Under the pieces are notes generated by a model. That model saw nothing but the letters and a program-made list of their open reading frames with translations, had not been told where the DNA came from and searched no databases. From JBHEBG01 sp046557915 (GTDB taxonomy: Bacteria > Bacteroidota > Bacteroidia > Flavobacteriales > Flavobacteriaceae), in the NCBI RefSeq assembly GCF_046557915.1, contig NZ_JBHEBG010000001.1, forward strand, positions 62,001-126,000: a DNA stretch of 64,000 nt. The letters run 5' to 3'. Position 1 is the first letter of the stretch. Each line of letters starts with the position of its first letter. Position numbers and translations under genes: made by a program. This document shows positions 36,324 to 45,540 of the stretch, one piece after another.

Positions 36324-36597
36324 AAAAGAGATTTTAATAGGTATTGTGGTAGGTGTTATCGCAAATACCATTGGCTCACTATTGTATATTGTTATATTTT
36401 CCGACCTAAGTATTTCGGACACGTATAAAGCCGCTGTGGCCCAAGGACACGTTGGCAGCCTTTTGGCCTTGGGAGCCATTCTTAATTTAATCGCTTTTTT
36501 TGGTTTTCTTAAACTTCATCGAGACCATCGGGCAAGAGGGGTAATAATTGCTACCTTGCTTACCGCTATGGTAATTCTTTACTATAAATTGTTTTAG
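36313..36597 (+). CDS. Small conserved membrane protein between surE and lpxB
   Basis: A 94-residue protein with three hydrophobic helices (about 6-27, 46-64 and 75-92) and basic residues between the second and third (KLHRDHRARG). The ATG at 36313 overlaps the surE stop; an upstream in-frame start exists but lies well inside surE, so I do not use it. The stop is immediately followed by the lpxB ATG. Unknown function, possibly a helper of lipid-A disaccharide synthesis judged only by location. Confidence 0.75.
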   Translation: MNTKKEILIGIVVGVIANTIGSLLYIVIFSDLSISDTYKAAVAQGHVGSLLALGAILNLIAFFGFLKLHRDHRARGVIIATLLTAMVILYYKLF

Positions 36598-37710
36598 ATG
36601 AAGTACTATATCATCGCCGGAGAGGCATCTGGCGACCTCCACGGGTCTAACCTTATCAAAGCACTGAAAACTAAGGATGCTGACGCAGTTGTGCGTTGTT
36701 GGGGAGGTGATCTTATGCAAGAGGCCGGGGGCGACTTGGTAAAACATTACAAAGACATGGCTTTCATGGGTTTCTTGGAGGTTTTGTCTAATTTGGGCGC
36801 AATTTTCAGGAACATTGCATTTTGTAAAGAAGATATAAAGGCATTTCAACCCGATGTAGTGATATTTATAGACTATTCCGGGTTTAACCTGAGAATAGCC
36901 AAATGGGCCAAGGAGCATCATTACAAGACCAACTATTACATTTCTCCACAGATTTGGGCCTCTAGGGAGAGTCGCATCAAAAAAATAAAACGAGACATAG
37001 ATGCCATGTACGTTATCCTTCCGTTTGAAAAGGATTTCTACGAAAAAAAACACGGTTTTCCGGTTCATTTTGTCGGTCATCCCCTCATAGACGCCATTGG
37101 AGACAGGCCACCTAAGGATGAAAAAGTATTTAGAGAGCAAAACAACCTAGATCTAAACAAACCAATTATTGCCCTTTTACCTGGCAGTCGCAAACAGGAG
37201 GTTCAAAAAATGCTATCGGTAATGCTTTCGGTAACCAAATCATTTGAAGCATATCAATTTGTTATAGCGGGGGCACCAAGTTTGGAGCGCGATTTCTATG
37301 CAATTTTTCTAGCCGATCCAAAAATTGGTTTCGTAGCCAACAAAACCTATGATCTGCTTAGCTTCTCGTATGCCGCATTGGTAACCAGTGGTACAGCTAC
37401 CTTGGAAACGGCACTTTTTAAAATACCTCAGGTGGTATGTTATAGGGGTAACTGGTTGTCTTATCAAATAGCAAAACGTATTATTACCTTGGATTATATT
37501 TCACTGGTAAACCTTATTATGAAAAAGGAGGTTGTAAAAGAGTTGATACAAAACGATTTGAACACCAAAAACCTTACTGTAGAGCTTACCAAAATTCTTG
37601 ATGGGGGCCATAGGGAAAAGCTCTTTGAGGCGTATTATGAGCTAGAGCAAAAGCTGGGAGGAAAAGGGGCAAGTACTAAAGCCGCCACCTTAATTGCAGA
37701 AAATGCTTAA
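36598..37710 (+). CDS. lpxB: Lipid-A-disaccharide synthase LpxB
   Basis: A 370-residue peripheral membrane glycosyltransferase that joins UDP-diacylglucosamine and lipid X in lipid A synthesis. Motifs: N-terminal GEASGDLHG, the acceptor segment DYSGFNLR, YYISPQIWASRESR, and LLPGSRKQEV, then TSGTATLETAL for nucleotide binding. It starts one base after the small membrane gene's stop. Intact. Confidence 0.96.
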   Translation: MKYYIIAGEASGDLHGSNLIKALKTKDADAVVRCWGGDLMQEAGGDLVKHYKDMAFMGFLEVLSNLGAIFRNIAFCKEDIKAFQPDVVIFIDYSGFNLRIAKWAKEHHYKTNYYISPQIWASRESRIKKIKRDIDAMYVILPFEKDFYEKKHGFPVHFVGHPLIDAIGDRPPKDEKVFREQNNLDLNKPIIALLPGSRKQEVQKMLSVMLSVTKSFEAYQFVIAGAPSLERDFYAIFLADPKIGFVANKTYDLLSFSYAALVTSGTATLETALFKIPQVVCYRGNWLSYQIAKRIITLDYISLVNLIMKKEVVKELIQNDLNTKNLTVELTKILDGGHREKLFEAYYELEQKLGGKGASTKAATLIAENA

Positions 37711-37743
37711 TTTTGATATCCAAGAGACTCAAAATTAACTTGG

Positions 37744-38298
37744 ATGGTCCGCAAAATCTTATCTTTTTCCCTACTGTTTTCACTCATCGGCTGTGGTGTC
37801 GTAAAGAAAAAAACGTCCTACGCAAAACCTAGAACAGTATCTGTTGAAGGGACTACCAAATCCGATAGTATTCCCAAGGAATCCAATCCAAAGGAAATTC
37901 CCAATACCGTACTCACCAAAGCGGACGGCATTATAAATACCGCCATGACATACTCTGGGGTACGCTACAAATTTGGGGGCACCACAAGAAAAGGGATGGA
38001 CTGCTCCGGACTCCTTTTTGTATCCTTTGCCGAGCATAATGTGGCCCTTCCCAGAGCTTCTTACCAGATGGCAGATGATGCCAAGCGTATAAAATTGGAT
38101 AAGGTAACCAAGGGAGATCTCTTATTCTTTAAAACCAGCCGCAAAGGAAAACGGATAAATCATGTAGGTCTTGTGGTAGATGTTATTGGGGACGACATTA
38201 AATTCATTCATTCCACCAGTTCTCGAGGTGTAATAGTCTCTTCATTAAGAGAAGGCTTTTGGAACTATGCCTTTGTAAAAGCTGCCCGGGTGCTTTAG
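37744..38298 (+). CDS. NlpC/P60-family lipoprotein peptidase
   Basis: A 184-residue predicted lipoprotein (lipobox LIGC, Cys17) with a polar linker and an NlpC/P60 endopeptidase domain. The triad is visible: Cys87 in GMDCSGL, His140 in NHVGLVVD and His156 in FIHSTSS. Such enzymes cleave D-Glu-mDAP-type bonds in peptidoglycan stems. It begins 34 bp after lpxB and ends one base before the ComEC gene. Confidence 0.9.
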   Translation: MVRKILSFSLLFSLIGCGVVKKKTSYAKPRTVSVEGTTKSDSIPKESNPKEIPNTVLTKADGIINTAMTYSGVRYKFGGTTRKGMDCSGLLFVSFAEHNVALPRASYQMADDAKRIKLDKVTKGDLLFFKTSRKGKRINHVGLVVDVIGDDIKFIHSTSSRGVIVSSLREGFWNYAFVKAARVL

Positions 38299-38299
38299 T

Positions 38300-40318
38300 A
38301 TGCAGTTATTAAAATTTGTTCCTATTAAGCTTACCTTTTTCCTTGTGTGCGGTATCCTCATCGGACACTATTCAAATTTTGGGGTTTACGGTCCATTGAC
38401 CTTTGCAATTACATTGCTAACACTTCTTGGTATTTCCCTAGCTCGAGAGAAACGTCCTTTCTCATCTATTTTTGGGATGCTTACCTGTTTCACAGCAATC
38501 GCCATCGGAGTGTTGTCCATTTCCCTTTCGCAACCAAAAAATCAGGAAAATCACTATACCCACAAAGCATCATCCGGAATACATGTATGGCATGTAAAAA
38601 TAAGGGAGGTATTGAAACCAACCCCATTTTCAGATAAGTATACCGCCGAACTGATGGGTTTTGAAACGCAACGGGTTTCTGGCAAAATACTTCTGAACGT
38701 AAAATCGGATGCCCTAAAGACGAAACTGAAGGTTGATGACGAACTTATGGTGAAGACCTCTTTAGCAGTTATAGCTCCACCATTAAATCCGCATCAGTTT
38801 AATTATTCGGCATACATGGAAGGCCTGGGTATTTACCATCAGTTGAACATATCTAACGGCACGTATTTTAAGTTTCAAAATTCGCGTAAAACCCTTTTCG
38901 GTTTTGCCTCAATTTTACGAGAAAAAATCATATTAAAATTAAAGCAAGAACACTTTGGAGATCAGGAATTGAGTATCATTCAGGCACTTCTGCTTGGACA
39001 GCGCAATGATATTTCTGAGGTTACCTATGACAACTACAAGAAGGCAGGCGCAGTCCATATTTTAGCCTTATCCGGGCTTCATATAGGTATTATCTTGTTG
39101 TTGTTGCAGTTTTTTCTAAGCCCTATAGCGCTGTTTCCCCACGGTAGAACATTAAAAATGATTTTAATTGTAGTGCTGCTTTGGGCATTTGCGTTGTTGG
39201 CAGGTATGTCTGCGTCTATTGTACGGGCAGTTACCATGTTTTCCTTTGTTGCATATGCCATGTATCTGAATCGGCCAGCCAATACCTATAATATTTTGGC
39301 GCTATCCATGTTTTTTATTCTCCTTGTCATTGATCCGCGTTTATTGTTCCAAGTAGGATTCCAAATGAGTTATGCCGCAGTTTTTGCCATAGTTTGGATC
39401 TTTCCTTTACTTCAAAAATTCTGGTCCCCTAAAAACTATCTCCTGCAAAGGTTGTGGCAATTGTTATCGGTCAGTATCGCTGCTCAGCTTGGCGTTTTGC
39501 CCATTAGCCTATTCTACTTTCATCAGTTTCCAGGTCTGTTCTTTGTATCTAACCTACTGGTTGTTCCTTTTCTGGGCATAATTCTGGGGGCAGGTATTTT
39601 GGTAATTGTTCTTTCTTTGTTAAACAGCTTGCCTTACTTTTTAACTGTTGCTTACAACTCCTTAATTTATTTCATGAACACTGTCATTGCATGGGTGGCG
39701 CGACAAGAGTTATTTATTCTAGAAGCTGTTTCTTTTAATTTAACCGCACTAGTGATTAGCTATGCCCTCATAATTTGTGTAGTACGCCTTTGCACCCAAA
39801 TGACCTATAAAAAAGCAGTTACCCTTTTGGTTGTAATTATGATTGCACAATGCTGGGCCTTTTACAATACCCATCAGATCCGACAAAAAGAATCGTTGTT
39901 GATAATGCACCAAAGCAGAAACACTGTTTTGGCATATCGGTGGGGAAGTGACTTGAAGGTATTTTCAAGTAACCCCCAATTGGCCAAAAATGTTATGGAG
40001 AACTATAGGATTGGGGAATACATAGATTCTCTAAGTTACCTACCCTTAAAAAATGGCTACAGTTTTGCCAACAAGCAGCTTTTTGTTGTGGACAGTTTTA
40101 TGATTTACCCTCCAAAAGAGCTAAGGCCCGGGCACGTACTATTAACACAATCACCCAAGATTAATTTGGAAAGGCTAATAGATTCTGTTAGGCCCCAAGG
40201 TATAATAGCAGATGGTAGTAATTATAGAAGCCATGTAAGGCGTTGGAGGAAAACTTGCCAGAAAAAAAAGCTCCCTTTTCACTTTACTGGAGAAAGGGGA
40301 GCCTATTATTTTGAATAG
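38300..40318 (+). CDS. ComEC/Rec2-like membrane protein
   Basis: A 672-residue protein with DUF4131-type N-terminal region (two or three helices then a beta domain, about 1-185) and the Competence domain (about 225-500), including ALLLGQRNDISEVTYDNYKKAGAVHILALSGLHIGI and multiple helices. ComEC imports single-stranded DNA in transformation. The usual C-terminal metallo-beta-lactamase domain is absent as a recognisable unit: no HxHxDH; only a short tail (PQGIIADGSNYRSHVRRW) remains, as is frequent in Bacteroidota. Its last 40 codons carry a hairpin that may end the POT transcript. Confidence 0.85.
   Translation: MQLLKFVPIKLTFFLVCGILIGHYSNFGVYGPLTFAITLLTLLGISLAREKRPFSSIFGMLTCFTAIAIGVLSISLSQPKNQENHYTHKASSGIHVWHVKIREVLKPTPFSDKYTAELMGFETQRVSGKILLNVKSDALKTKLKVDDELMVKTSLAVIAPPLNPHQFNYSAYMEGLGIYHQLNISNGTYFKFQNSRKTLFGFASILREKIILKLKQEHFGDQELSIIQALLLGQRNDISEVTYDNYKKAGAVHILALSGLHIGIILLLLQFFLSPIALFPHGRTLKMILIVVLLWAFALLAGMSASIVRAVTMFSFVAYAMYLNRPANTYNILALSMFFILLVIDPRLLFQVGFQMSYAAVFAIVWIFPLLQKFWSPKNYLLQRLWQLLSVSIAAQLGVLPISLFYFHQFPGLFFVSNLLVVPFLGIILGAGILVIVLSLLNSLPYFLTVAYNSLIYFMNTVIAWVARQELFILEAVSFNLTALVISYALIICVVRLCTQMTYKKAVTLLVVIMIAQCWAFYNTHQIRQKESLLIMHQSRNTVLAYRWGSDLKVFSSNPQLAKNVMENYRIGEYIDSLSYLPLKNGYSFANKQLFVVDSFMIYPPKELRPGHVLLTQSPKINLERLIDSVRPQGIIADGSNYRSHVRRWRKTCQKKKLPFHFTGERGAYYFE
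40262..40302 (-). terminator. Terminator of the POT gene inside the comEC 3' end
   Basis: GCTCCCTTTTC (40270-40280) pairs with GAAAGGGGAGC (40292-40302), 11 bp with one G-T pair, and on the minus strand is followed by eight T residues. It lies 33 bp beyond the POT transporter stop but within comEC coding sequence. Confidence 0.7.
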
Positions 40319-40334
40319 TTAAAAATCAATTCAA

Positions 40335-41867
40335 CTAGTGTACATTGCCCATTAATCTCTTCATTAAGGGTGAAAAAATAAGTACCACTACCCCTGCGGT
40401 AAGTGAATACTTTGCAATTAAGCTAAACCCATCTAAGTATACGTACAGGGTTTCGAACCCGCCTACGTTACTATCTGTACTTTCAATGGCCAACTTTTTT
40501 GAAATGAAGCCTACAATTTGAAAAGCATAGGCCGAGGAAAGAAACCATATACCCATCATAAATGCGACGATTCTTTTGGGCGATAAATCCGTTATCTTTG
40601 ATAGTCCAACGGGCGACATGAACAATTCTCCTACAGAAATTAGAAAATACAGTAGCAATAAATAAGAAAAGGGTACCATACCATTTTCATCTGCACTGCC
40701 CCCGCTCAAAGAGAGTACATAAAAACTTATTCCTGCCAAAATAAGCCCCATACCAAATTTATAGGGTGTACGTGGATTGATTTTCTTTTTGGCCAAATAG
40801 GTCCATAAAAGCGATATAGGTATCGAAAGAATTACAATGAACATGGAATTTAATGCATTTGTCTGACTAGCATTTATCATTGTAAGATCAACATTTCTTG
40901 CCGCAAAAAGTGTTATAACACTTCCATGCAGTTCATGGAAACCCCAGAAGATGGTCATAAAGAAGGTAATTAAAATGGCCATAAAAAGCTTCTTACGCTC
41001 ATCCAAGGTAGCCTTGTACATAATGTAGCCCATATAGAGCAAGATTGATACACCAATAAGTTTAAAAGCAATGTTTACCAGATTTTGCCCTTCTAGAAAA
41101 GACCCTTCACCACCTACGGATTTGTAAGAATAGAGAAGATAGGCTATTAAAGGTGCGGAAAGAAATGTGAGTATTGGTATAAGATGTTTTTGCGGTATGC
41201 CCCACACTTTTTTCTCATAAACTTCTATGTTGGGGGGAAGCCCTCTGTTTCCAAAAACGTTTTTCTTAATACCGCTCCAAAAGGCCAACAAACCTGTAAG
41301 CATCCCTATACCTGCCAAGCCAAATCCGTAGTGCCATCCATATGTTTCACCAAGCCACCCACAAAGCAGTGGTGCCACAAAACCTCCTATATTAATGCCC
41401 ATATAGAAAATGGTAAATCCGGAATCTTTTCTAGGATCTCCAGCTTTGTAGAGCGTCCCTACAAAAGTAGAAATGTTGGGTTTAAAGAACCCATTGCCTA
41501 CGATTATAAAGGCAAGGGCCAAAAAGAAGGTAACGTTATTTTCTATGGCCAGCACAAAATGTCCTAACGACATTAGAACTCCACCCAAGAAAATGGACTG
41601 CCTCATTCCCAAAATTTTATCGGAAATTCGTCCGCCAATTACGGTAGAGGCATAAACAAGGGATCCATAAGACGCATATACAGCGGCGGCGGCATAGTCC
41701 CTAGTAGATAAGGCCTCAAAAATTACATTTACCATGTAAAGGGTAAGCAGGGCCCTCATGCCATAGAAACTGAAACGCTCCCATAGTTCTGCAAAGAAAA
41801 GATAGAACAGTCCTTTTGGGTGTCCTAAGAGTTGTTGTTGGTCTTCTGTGGTTATTGTGTCTGCCAT
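40335..41867 (-). CDS. POT/PTR2 family proton-coupled oligopeptide transporter
   Basis: A 510-residue major-facilitator protein with about 12-14 helices. It has the POT signature ExxERFxFYG (FAELWERFSFYGMRALL) in helix 1, the MFS loop GGRISDKILGMR and the PTR2 motif FTIFYMGINIGGFVAPLLCG. POT proteins import di- and tripeptides with protons. It lies 17 bp from the DPP IV-type peptidase gene on the same strand, which would supply dipeptides in the periplasm, a sensible pair. Confidence 0.93.
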   Translation of the reverse strand: MADTITTEDQQQLLGHPKGLFYLFFAELWERFSFYGMRALLTLYMVNVIFEALSTRDYAAAAVYASYGSLVYASTVIGGRISDKILGMRQSIFLGGVLMSLGHFVLAIENNVTFFLALAFIIVGNGFFKPNISTFVGTLYKAGDPRKDSGFTIFYMGINIGGFVAPLLCGWLGETYGWHYGFGLAGIGMLTGLLAFWSGIKKNVFGNRGLPPNIEVYEKKVWGIPQKHLIPILTFLSAPLIAYLLYSYKSVGGEGSFLEGQNLVNIAFKLIGVSILLYMGYIMYKATLDERKKLFMAILITFFMTIFWGFHELHGSVITLFAARNVDLTMINASQTNALNSMFIVILSIPISLLWTYLAKKKINPRTPYKFGMGLILAGISFYVLSLSGGSADENGMVPFSYLLLLYFLISVGELFMSPVGLSKITDLSPKRIVAFMMGIWFLSSAYAFQIVGFISKKLAIESTDSNVGGFETLYVYLDGFSLIAKYSLTAGVVVLIFSPLMKRLMGNVH

Positions 41868-41884
41868 AAGTTAAATGGGTTGGT

Positions 41885-44050
41885 TTATAAATTTTCCTTA
41901 ATAAAGTCGGTCATTTTGGTAAATAAGTGCAGGCGGGTATTGCCTCCATAAATACCATGGTTTTTATCTGGATAAATGGCCCAATCGAACGGTTTATTGG
42001 CCTGTACCAAAGCTTCTATCATTCTCATCGTATTCTGTACATGTACATTATCATCTCCTGAACCATGAACCAAAAGATACTTACCTTTTAACAACTCGGG
42101 ATAATTAAAGGGAGAGTTCTCATCATAACCGCTAGGGTTTTCTTGTGGCGTTTGCATATACCGTTCCGTGTAAATGGTATCGTAAAATCTCCAAGACGTT
42201 ACAGGCGCAACGGCAATGGCCATTTCAAAGACATCACTGCCTTTTAGGATACAGTTTGTAGACATAAAGCCTCCGTAGCTCCAACCCCAGATGCCTGTTC
42301 TGCTCTCATCAATATAGGCGAGTTCGCTAAGTTTCTTGGCCGCTGCAATCTGATCTTCCACTTCGTATTTTCCCAATTCTTTTTGCGTTACTTTCTTAAA
42401 ATCGCGTCCTTTGAAACCCGTACCTCTTCCGTCAACGCAGACAATGATATACCCTTGTGATGCCAGCATTTGATACCACAAATCGTTAGCGCTCATCCAT
42501 CTGTTGGATACTTGCTGCGATCCGGGACCGCTATATTGAGACATAAAGAGCGGATACTTTTTTGAAGGATCAAAATCCTTGGGCTTAATCATCCACATAT
42601 TTAGATCGTTGCCATTAATTGCAAGAGTAGAGAATTCTTTAGGGCTTATCTCATAACCCCCCAATTTGGACAATAGGGTCTTATTGTCCATAATATCCTT
42701 CAATTTTTTACCGGTTAAGGCTGTATGCAAGGTATATGTATAAGGGGTATTCGCCGAAGAAAACGTATTGATGAAATACGTAAAGTCGGCACTGAAATCG
42801 GCAGAGTTTTGCCCTTCATTGGACGTTAGCCTTTTCTTTTTTCCACCTTTAATATCAACACTATAGACATCTCTATTTATAGAACCGTTTTCTGTGGACT
42901 GATAATATATCCGGTTTTTATTTTGGTCATAACCGTAATAGCTAGTTACTTCCCAAGGACCTTTAGTTATTTGGTTCAATAACGACCCACTACGATCATA
43001 GTGATAAATATGATGGTTTCCGTCCTTCTCGCTGGTCCAGATGAAACTATCGTCCTCCAAAAAGGTTAGATTATCCGTTACATCTACATAAGCATCGTCC
43101 TTATCTTCCAAAAGAAGCTCTACCGTATTGTCCTTAGCATTTACGGCATGTAACTTTATGGCATTCTGATGGCGATTTAGCGTTCTAACGCTAAGGTAAT
43201 TTGGATTGTTCATCCATTTTATCCGAGGGATGTAATACGGATTCCCTAAATCTACCTGTGAAATAGCGCCAGATTGCACGTCTAGCATATGTAAGGATAC
43301 CTTGGCATTTTCTTCTCCTGCCTTAGGGTATTTAAAAACGTGAGGTTGTTGGTAGAGTTCGGTACCATATACATCCATGGAGAATTCGGGTACATTGGTC
43401 TCATCGAACCGTAAAAAAGCTATTTTAGATCCATCGGAATTCCATTCAAAGGCTTTAACGAAGGAAAATTCCTCTTCATACACCCAATCCGTTACACCAT
43501 TGATAATGCTATTTTTTTTGCCATCTGTGGTGATTTGGTTCGTTGTACCATTGCCAATGTCAAACACATACAGATTGTTTTCGTATACATATGCCAGCTG
43601 ACTATTATCAGGAGACAAAGTTGGCTCTTGTATTTTATGTTCCGCAATTTTTAGTGCCGCTTTGGTGGCAACGTCATAAACGTAATAGACCCCTAATCTG
43701 GAGTGTCTAAAAATAGGTTCGATCTCTGTAGCAAGTAATACTTTGGTCTCATCCGCACTAAACTCGTACGAACTAAACCTAGGGATAGTTTCAGAATCGG
43801 AAGAAGCTACAATGGTCCCTACTTTTTCCAATGTTTTGTAATCATATTTATCTATTGAAGTAGCGCCCTTAGACCTATCAAAATTTAAAATGGTGTATTG
43901 TTTCCCATTTTTCATAGAACGCAGAACATCCAATCCTTCTGTTCTAAATTCTCCTCCCCAAATTTCTTCAAGTGTTATTTTCTTTTGTTGAGCGCTAAGG
44001 GTAGCAACAAAGGCCAGCACAGAAAGTGCCAAAATCACAGTTTTCTTCAT
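41885..44050 (-). CDS. Dipeptidyl peptidase IV-type S9 peptidase
   Basis: A 721-residue exported peptidase with a signal peptide (about 1-20). Residues about 30-475 form the S9B beta-propeller; the DPP IV membrane-proximal glutamate motif appears as DWVYEEEF. The alpha/beta hydrolase domain has the catalytic Ser591 (GWSYGGF), an Asp in GSGDDNVH and His698 (DKNHGIYGG). It removes X-Pro or X-Ala dipeptides from peptides. It is upstream of the POT transporter gene in the same transcript, consistent with peptide feeding. Confidence 0.94.
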   Translation of the reverse strand: MKKTVILALSVLAFVATLSAQQKKITLEEIWGGEFRTEGLDVLRSMKNGKQYTILNFDRSKGATSIDKYDYKTLEKVGTIVASSDSETIPRFSSYEFSADETKVLLATEIEPIFRHSRLGVYYVYDVATKAALKIAEHKIQEPTLSPDNSQLAYVYENNLYVFDIGNGTTNQITTDGKKNSIINGVTDWVYEEEFSFVKAFEWNSDGSKIAFLRFDETNVPEFSMDVYGTELYQQPHVFKYPKAGEENAKVSLHMLDVQSGAISQVDLGNPYYIPRIKWMNNPNYLSVRTLNRHQNAIKLHAVNAKDNTVELLLEDKDDAYVDVTDNLTFLEDDSFIWTSEKDGNHHIYHYDRSGSLLNQITKGPWEVTSYYGYDQNKNRIYYQSTENGSINRDVYSVDIKGGKKKRLTSNEGQNSADFSADFTYFINTFSSANTPYTYTLHTALTGKKLKDIMDNKTLLSKLGGYEISPKEFSTLAINGNDLNMWMIKPKDFDPSKKYPLFMSQYSGPGSQQVSNRWMSANDLWYQMLASQGYIIVCVDGRGTGFKGRDFKKVTQKELGKYEVEDQIAAAKKLSELAYIDESRTGIWGWSYGGFMSTNCILKGSDVFEMAIAVAPVTSWRFYDTIYTERYMQTPQENPSGYDENSPFNYPELLKGKYLLVHGSGDDNVHVQNTMRMIEALVQANKPFDWAIYPDKNHGIYGGNTRLHLFTKMTDFIKENL

Positions 44051-44188
44051 ACGGAACTAAAGATTGTTTAAAATTTTCCAAGTTTACTAATAATTTAACA
44101 GAAAACTAAACTTTAGTTGCAAATTGTCATTTATTAAAAGCCTTTTGGTCGCAATCTGCCCAAATCCTACAATTATTTGCTTTATGCC

Positions 44189-44196
44189 TATCTTTG
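44189..44196 (+). promoter_or_regulatory. -7 element upstream of HMG-CoA reductase
   Basis: TATCTTTG matches TAnnTTTG. A possible TTG start of the HMG-CoA reductase frame (44194) lies inside it, which argues for the ATG at 44218. Confidence 0.5.
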
Positions 44197-44217
44197 AATC
44201 TCGAAACCGACAATTTT

Positions 44218-45540
44218 ATGATTACTCCTATCAAGGGATTTTCCAAACTGACCAAAGCCAAGAAAATCGATTGGATCGCTACTAATTATACGGACAACCC
44301 TGAGGAAAGCATACGCATCCTTAAGCAATATTGGAATGCAGATGCAGCTTTGCAAAAGCTTCATGACGAATTTATAGAAAATACACTCACCAACCATTAC
44401 CTGCCCTTCGGCATTGCACCTAACTTTCTAATTAACAAAAAGTTATATGCTATTCCTATGGTCATCGAAGAAAGTTCGGTGGTTGCGGCGGCCAGTAAAT
44501 CGGCCAAATTTTGGTTATCCCGTGGAGGATTTAAAACTAGCATTATAGGCACTCAAAAAAATGGGCAAGTACATTTTATTTTTAAGGGTGATTTTAAAAA
44601 ACTACAAGAATTTTTCATTTCTATTAAGTCAAAATTGATCCAGGACGTACAACCCATCACCAAAAATATGGTGAAGAGAGGGGGTGGTATTGTGGATGTT
44701 GAACTAAAAGACAAGACCGAAAAGCTTAAGAACTATTACCAGTTACATTGCACTTTTGAGACTTTGGACGCCATGGGGGCCAATTTTATAAATTCGTGCT
44801 TGGAGCAATTTGCCAAAACACTTACTGCCGAGGCACAACACTTTGCTTCATTTTCCAAGGAGGAACGTCATGTAGAGGTGGTTATGAGTATTCTTTCCAA
44901 TCATGTGCCCAATTGTACGGTACGGGCCGAGGTGAGCTGCCCTGTGGAAACTCTCAATGAAGACCCTTCCCTAAAACCCTTGGAATTTGCGGAAAAAATG
45001 GTTCAGGCGGTAGCCATCGCCAAAGCCGAGCCCTATAGGGCAGTGACACATAATAAAGGGATTATGAACGGCGTGGATGCGGTAGTGCTGGCAACCGGAA
45101 ACGATTTTAGGGCGGTAGAGGCCGCGGTACATGCCTATGCTGCCAAAGACGGCACATATTCTTCTTTAACAAACGCTCATATATCCGAGGGCATATTTAC
45201 CTTTTGGATAGAACTCCCCCTGGCATTGGGTACTGTGGGTGGACTTACCAAATTACATCCACTGGTAAAATTGGCATTGGAAATTTTACAAAAACCTTCG
45301 GCACCCCAACTAATGCAAATCGTTGCCGTAGCCGGACTTGCACAAAACTTCGCTGCGTTACGTTCTCTGGTAACCACTGGCATCCAGGAGGGGCATATGA
45401 AAATGCACCTGTTGAATATTCTAAACCAATTGGGTGCCACGGAATCGGAAAAAGCAGTGTTAATCAATTATTTTAAGCACGAAACCGCAACCCATAGTGC
45501 TGTTGTAGATGCTTTCAATGGGCTGCGAAACAAACCATGA
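44218..45540 (+). CDS. Hydroxymethylglutaryl-CoA reductase, class II
   Basis: A 440-residue class II HMG-CoA reductase. Class II features are visible: PMVIEESSVVAAASKSAKFW near the N-terminus, the nucleotide/substrate region VLATGNDFRAVEAAVHAYAA and LALGTVGGLTKLHPLVK. It interconverts HMG-CoA and mevalonate; with the adjacent GHMP kinase a biosynthetic mevalonate role is likely despite the 'degradative' family name. I take the ATG at 44218 because an upstream in-frame TTG falls inside the promoter -7 box. It overlaps the kinase gene by 4 bp. Confidence 0.92.
   Translation: MITPIKGFSKLTKAKKIDWIATNYTDNPEESIRILKQYWNADAALQKLHDEFIENTLTNHYLPFGIAPNFLINKKLYAIPMVIEESSVVAAASKSAKFWLSRGGFKTSIIGTQKNGQVHFIFKGDFKKLQEFFISIKSKLIQDVQPITKNMVKRGGGIVDVELKDKTEKLKNYYQLHCTFETLDAMGANFINSCLEQFAKTLTAEAQHFASFSKEERHVEVVMSILSNHVPNCTVRAEVSCPVETLNEDPSLKPLEFAEKMVQAVAIAKAEPYRAVTHNKGIMNGVDAVVLATGNDFRAVEAAVHAYAAKDGTYSSLTNAHISEGIFTFWIELPLALGTVGGLTKLHPLVKLALEILQKPSAPQLMQIVAVAGLAQNFAALRSLVTTGIQEGHMKMHLLNILNQLGATESEKAVLINYFKHETATHSAVVDAFNGLRNKP

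Noticed and set aside
38300..40318. Disrupted comEC
   Set aside because: The missing lactamase domain is common in Bacteroidota ComEC, and the frame is continuous with a normal-looking end.
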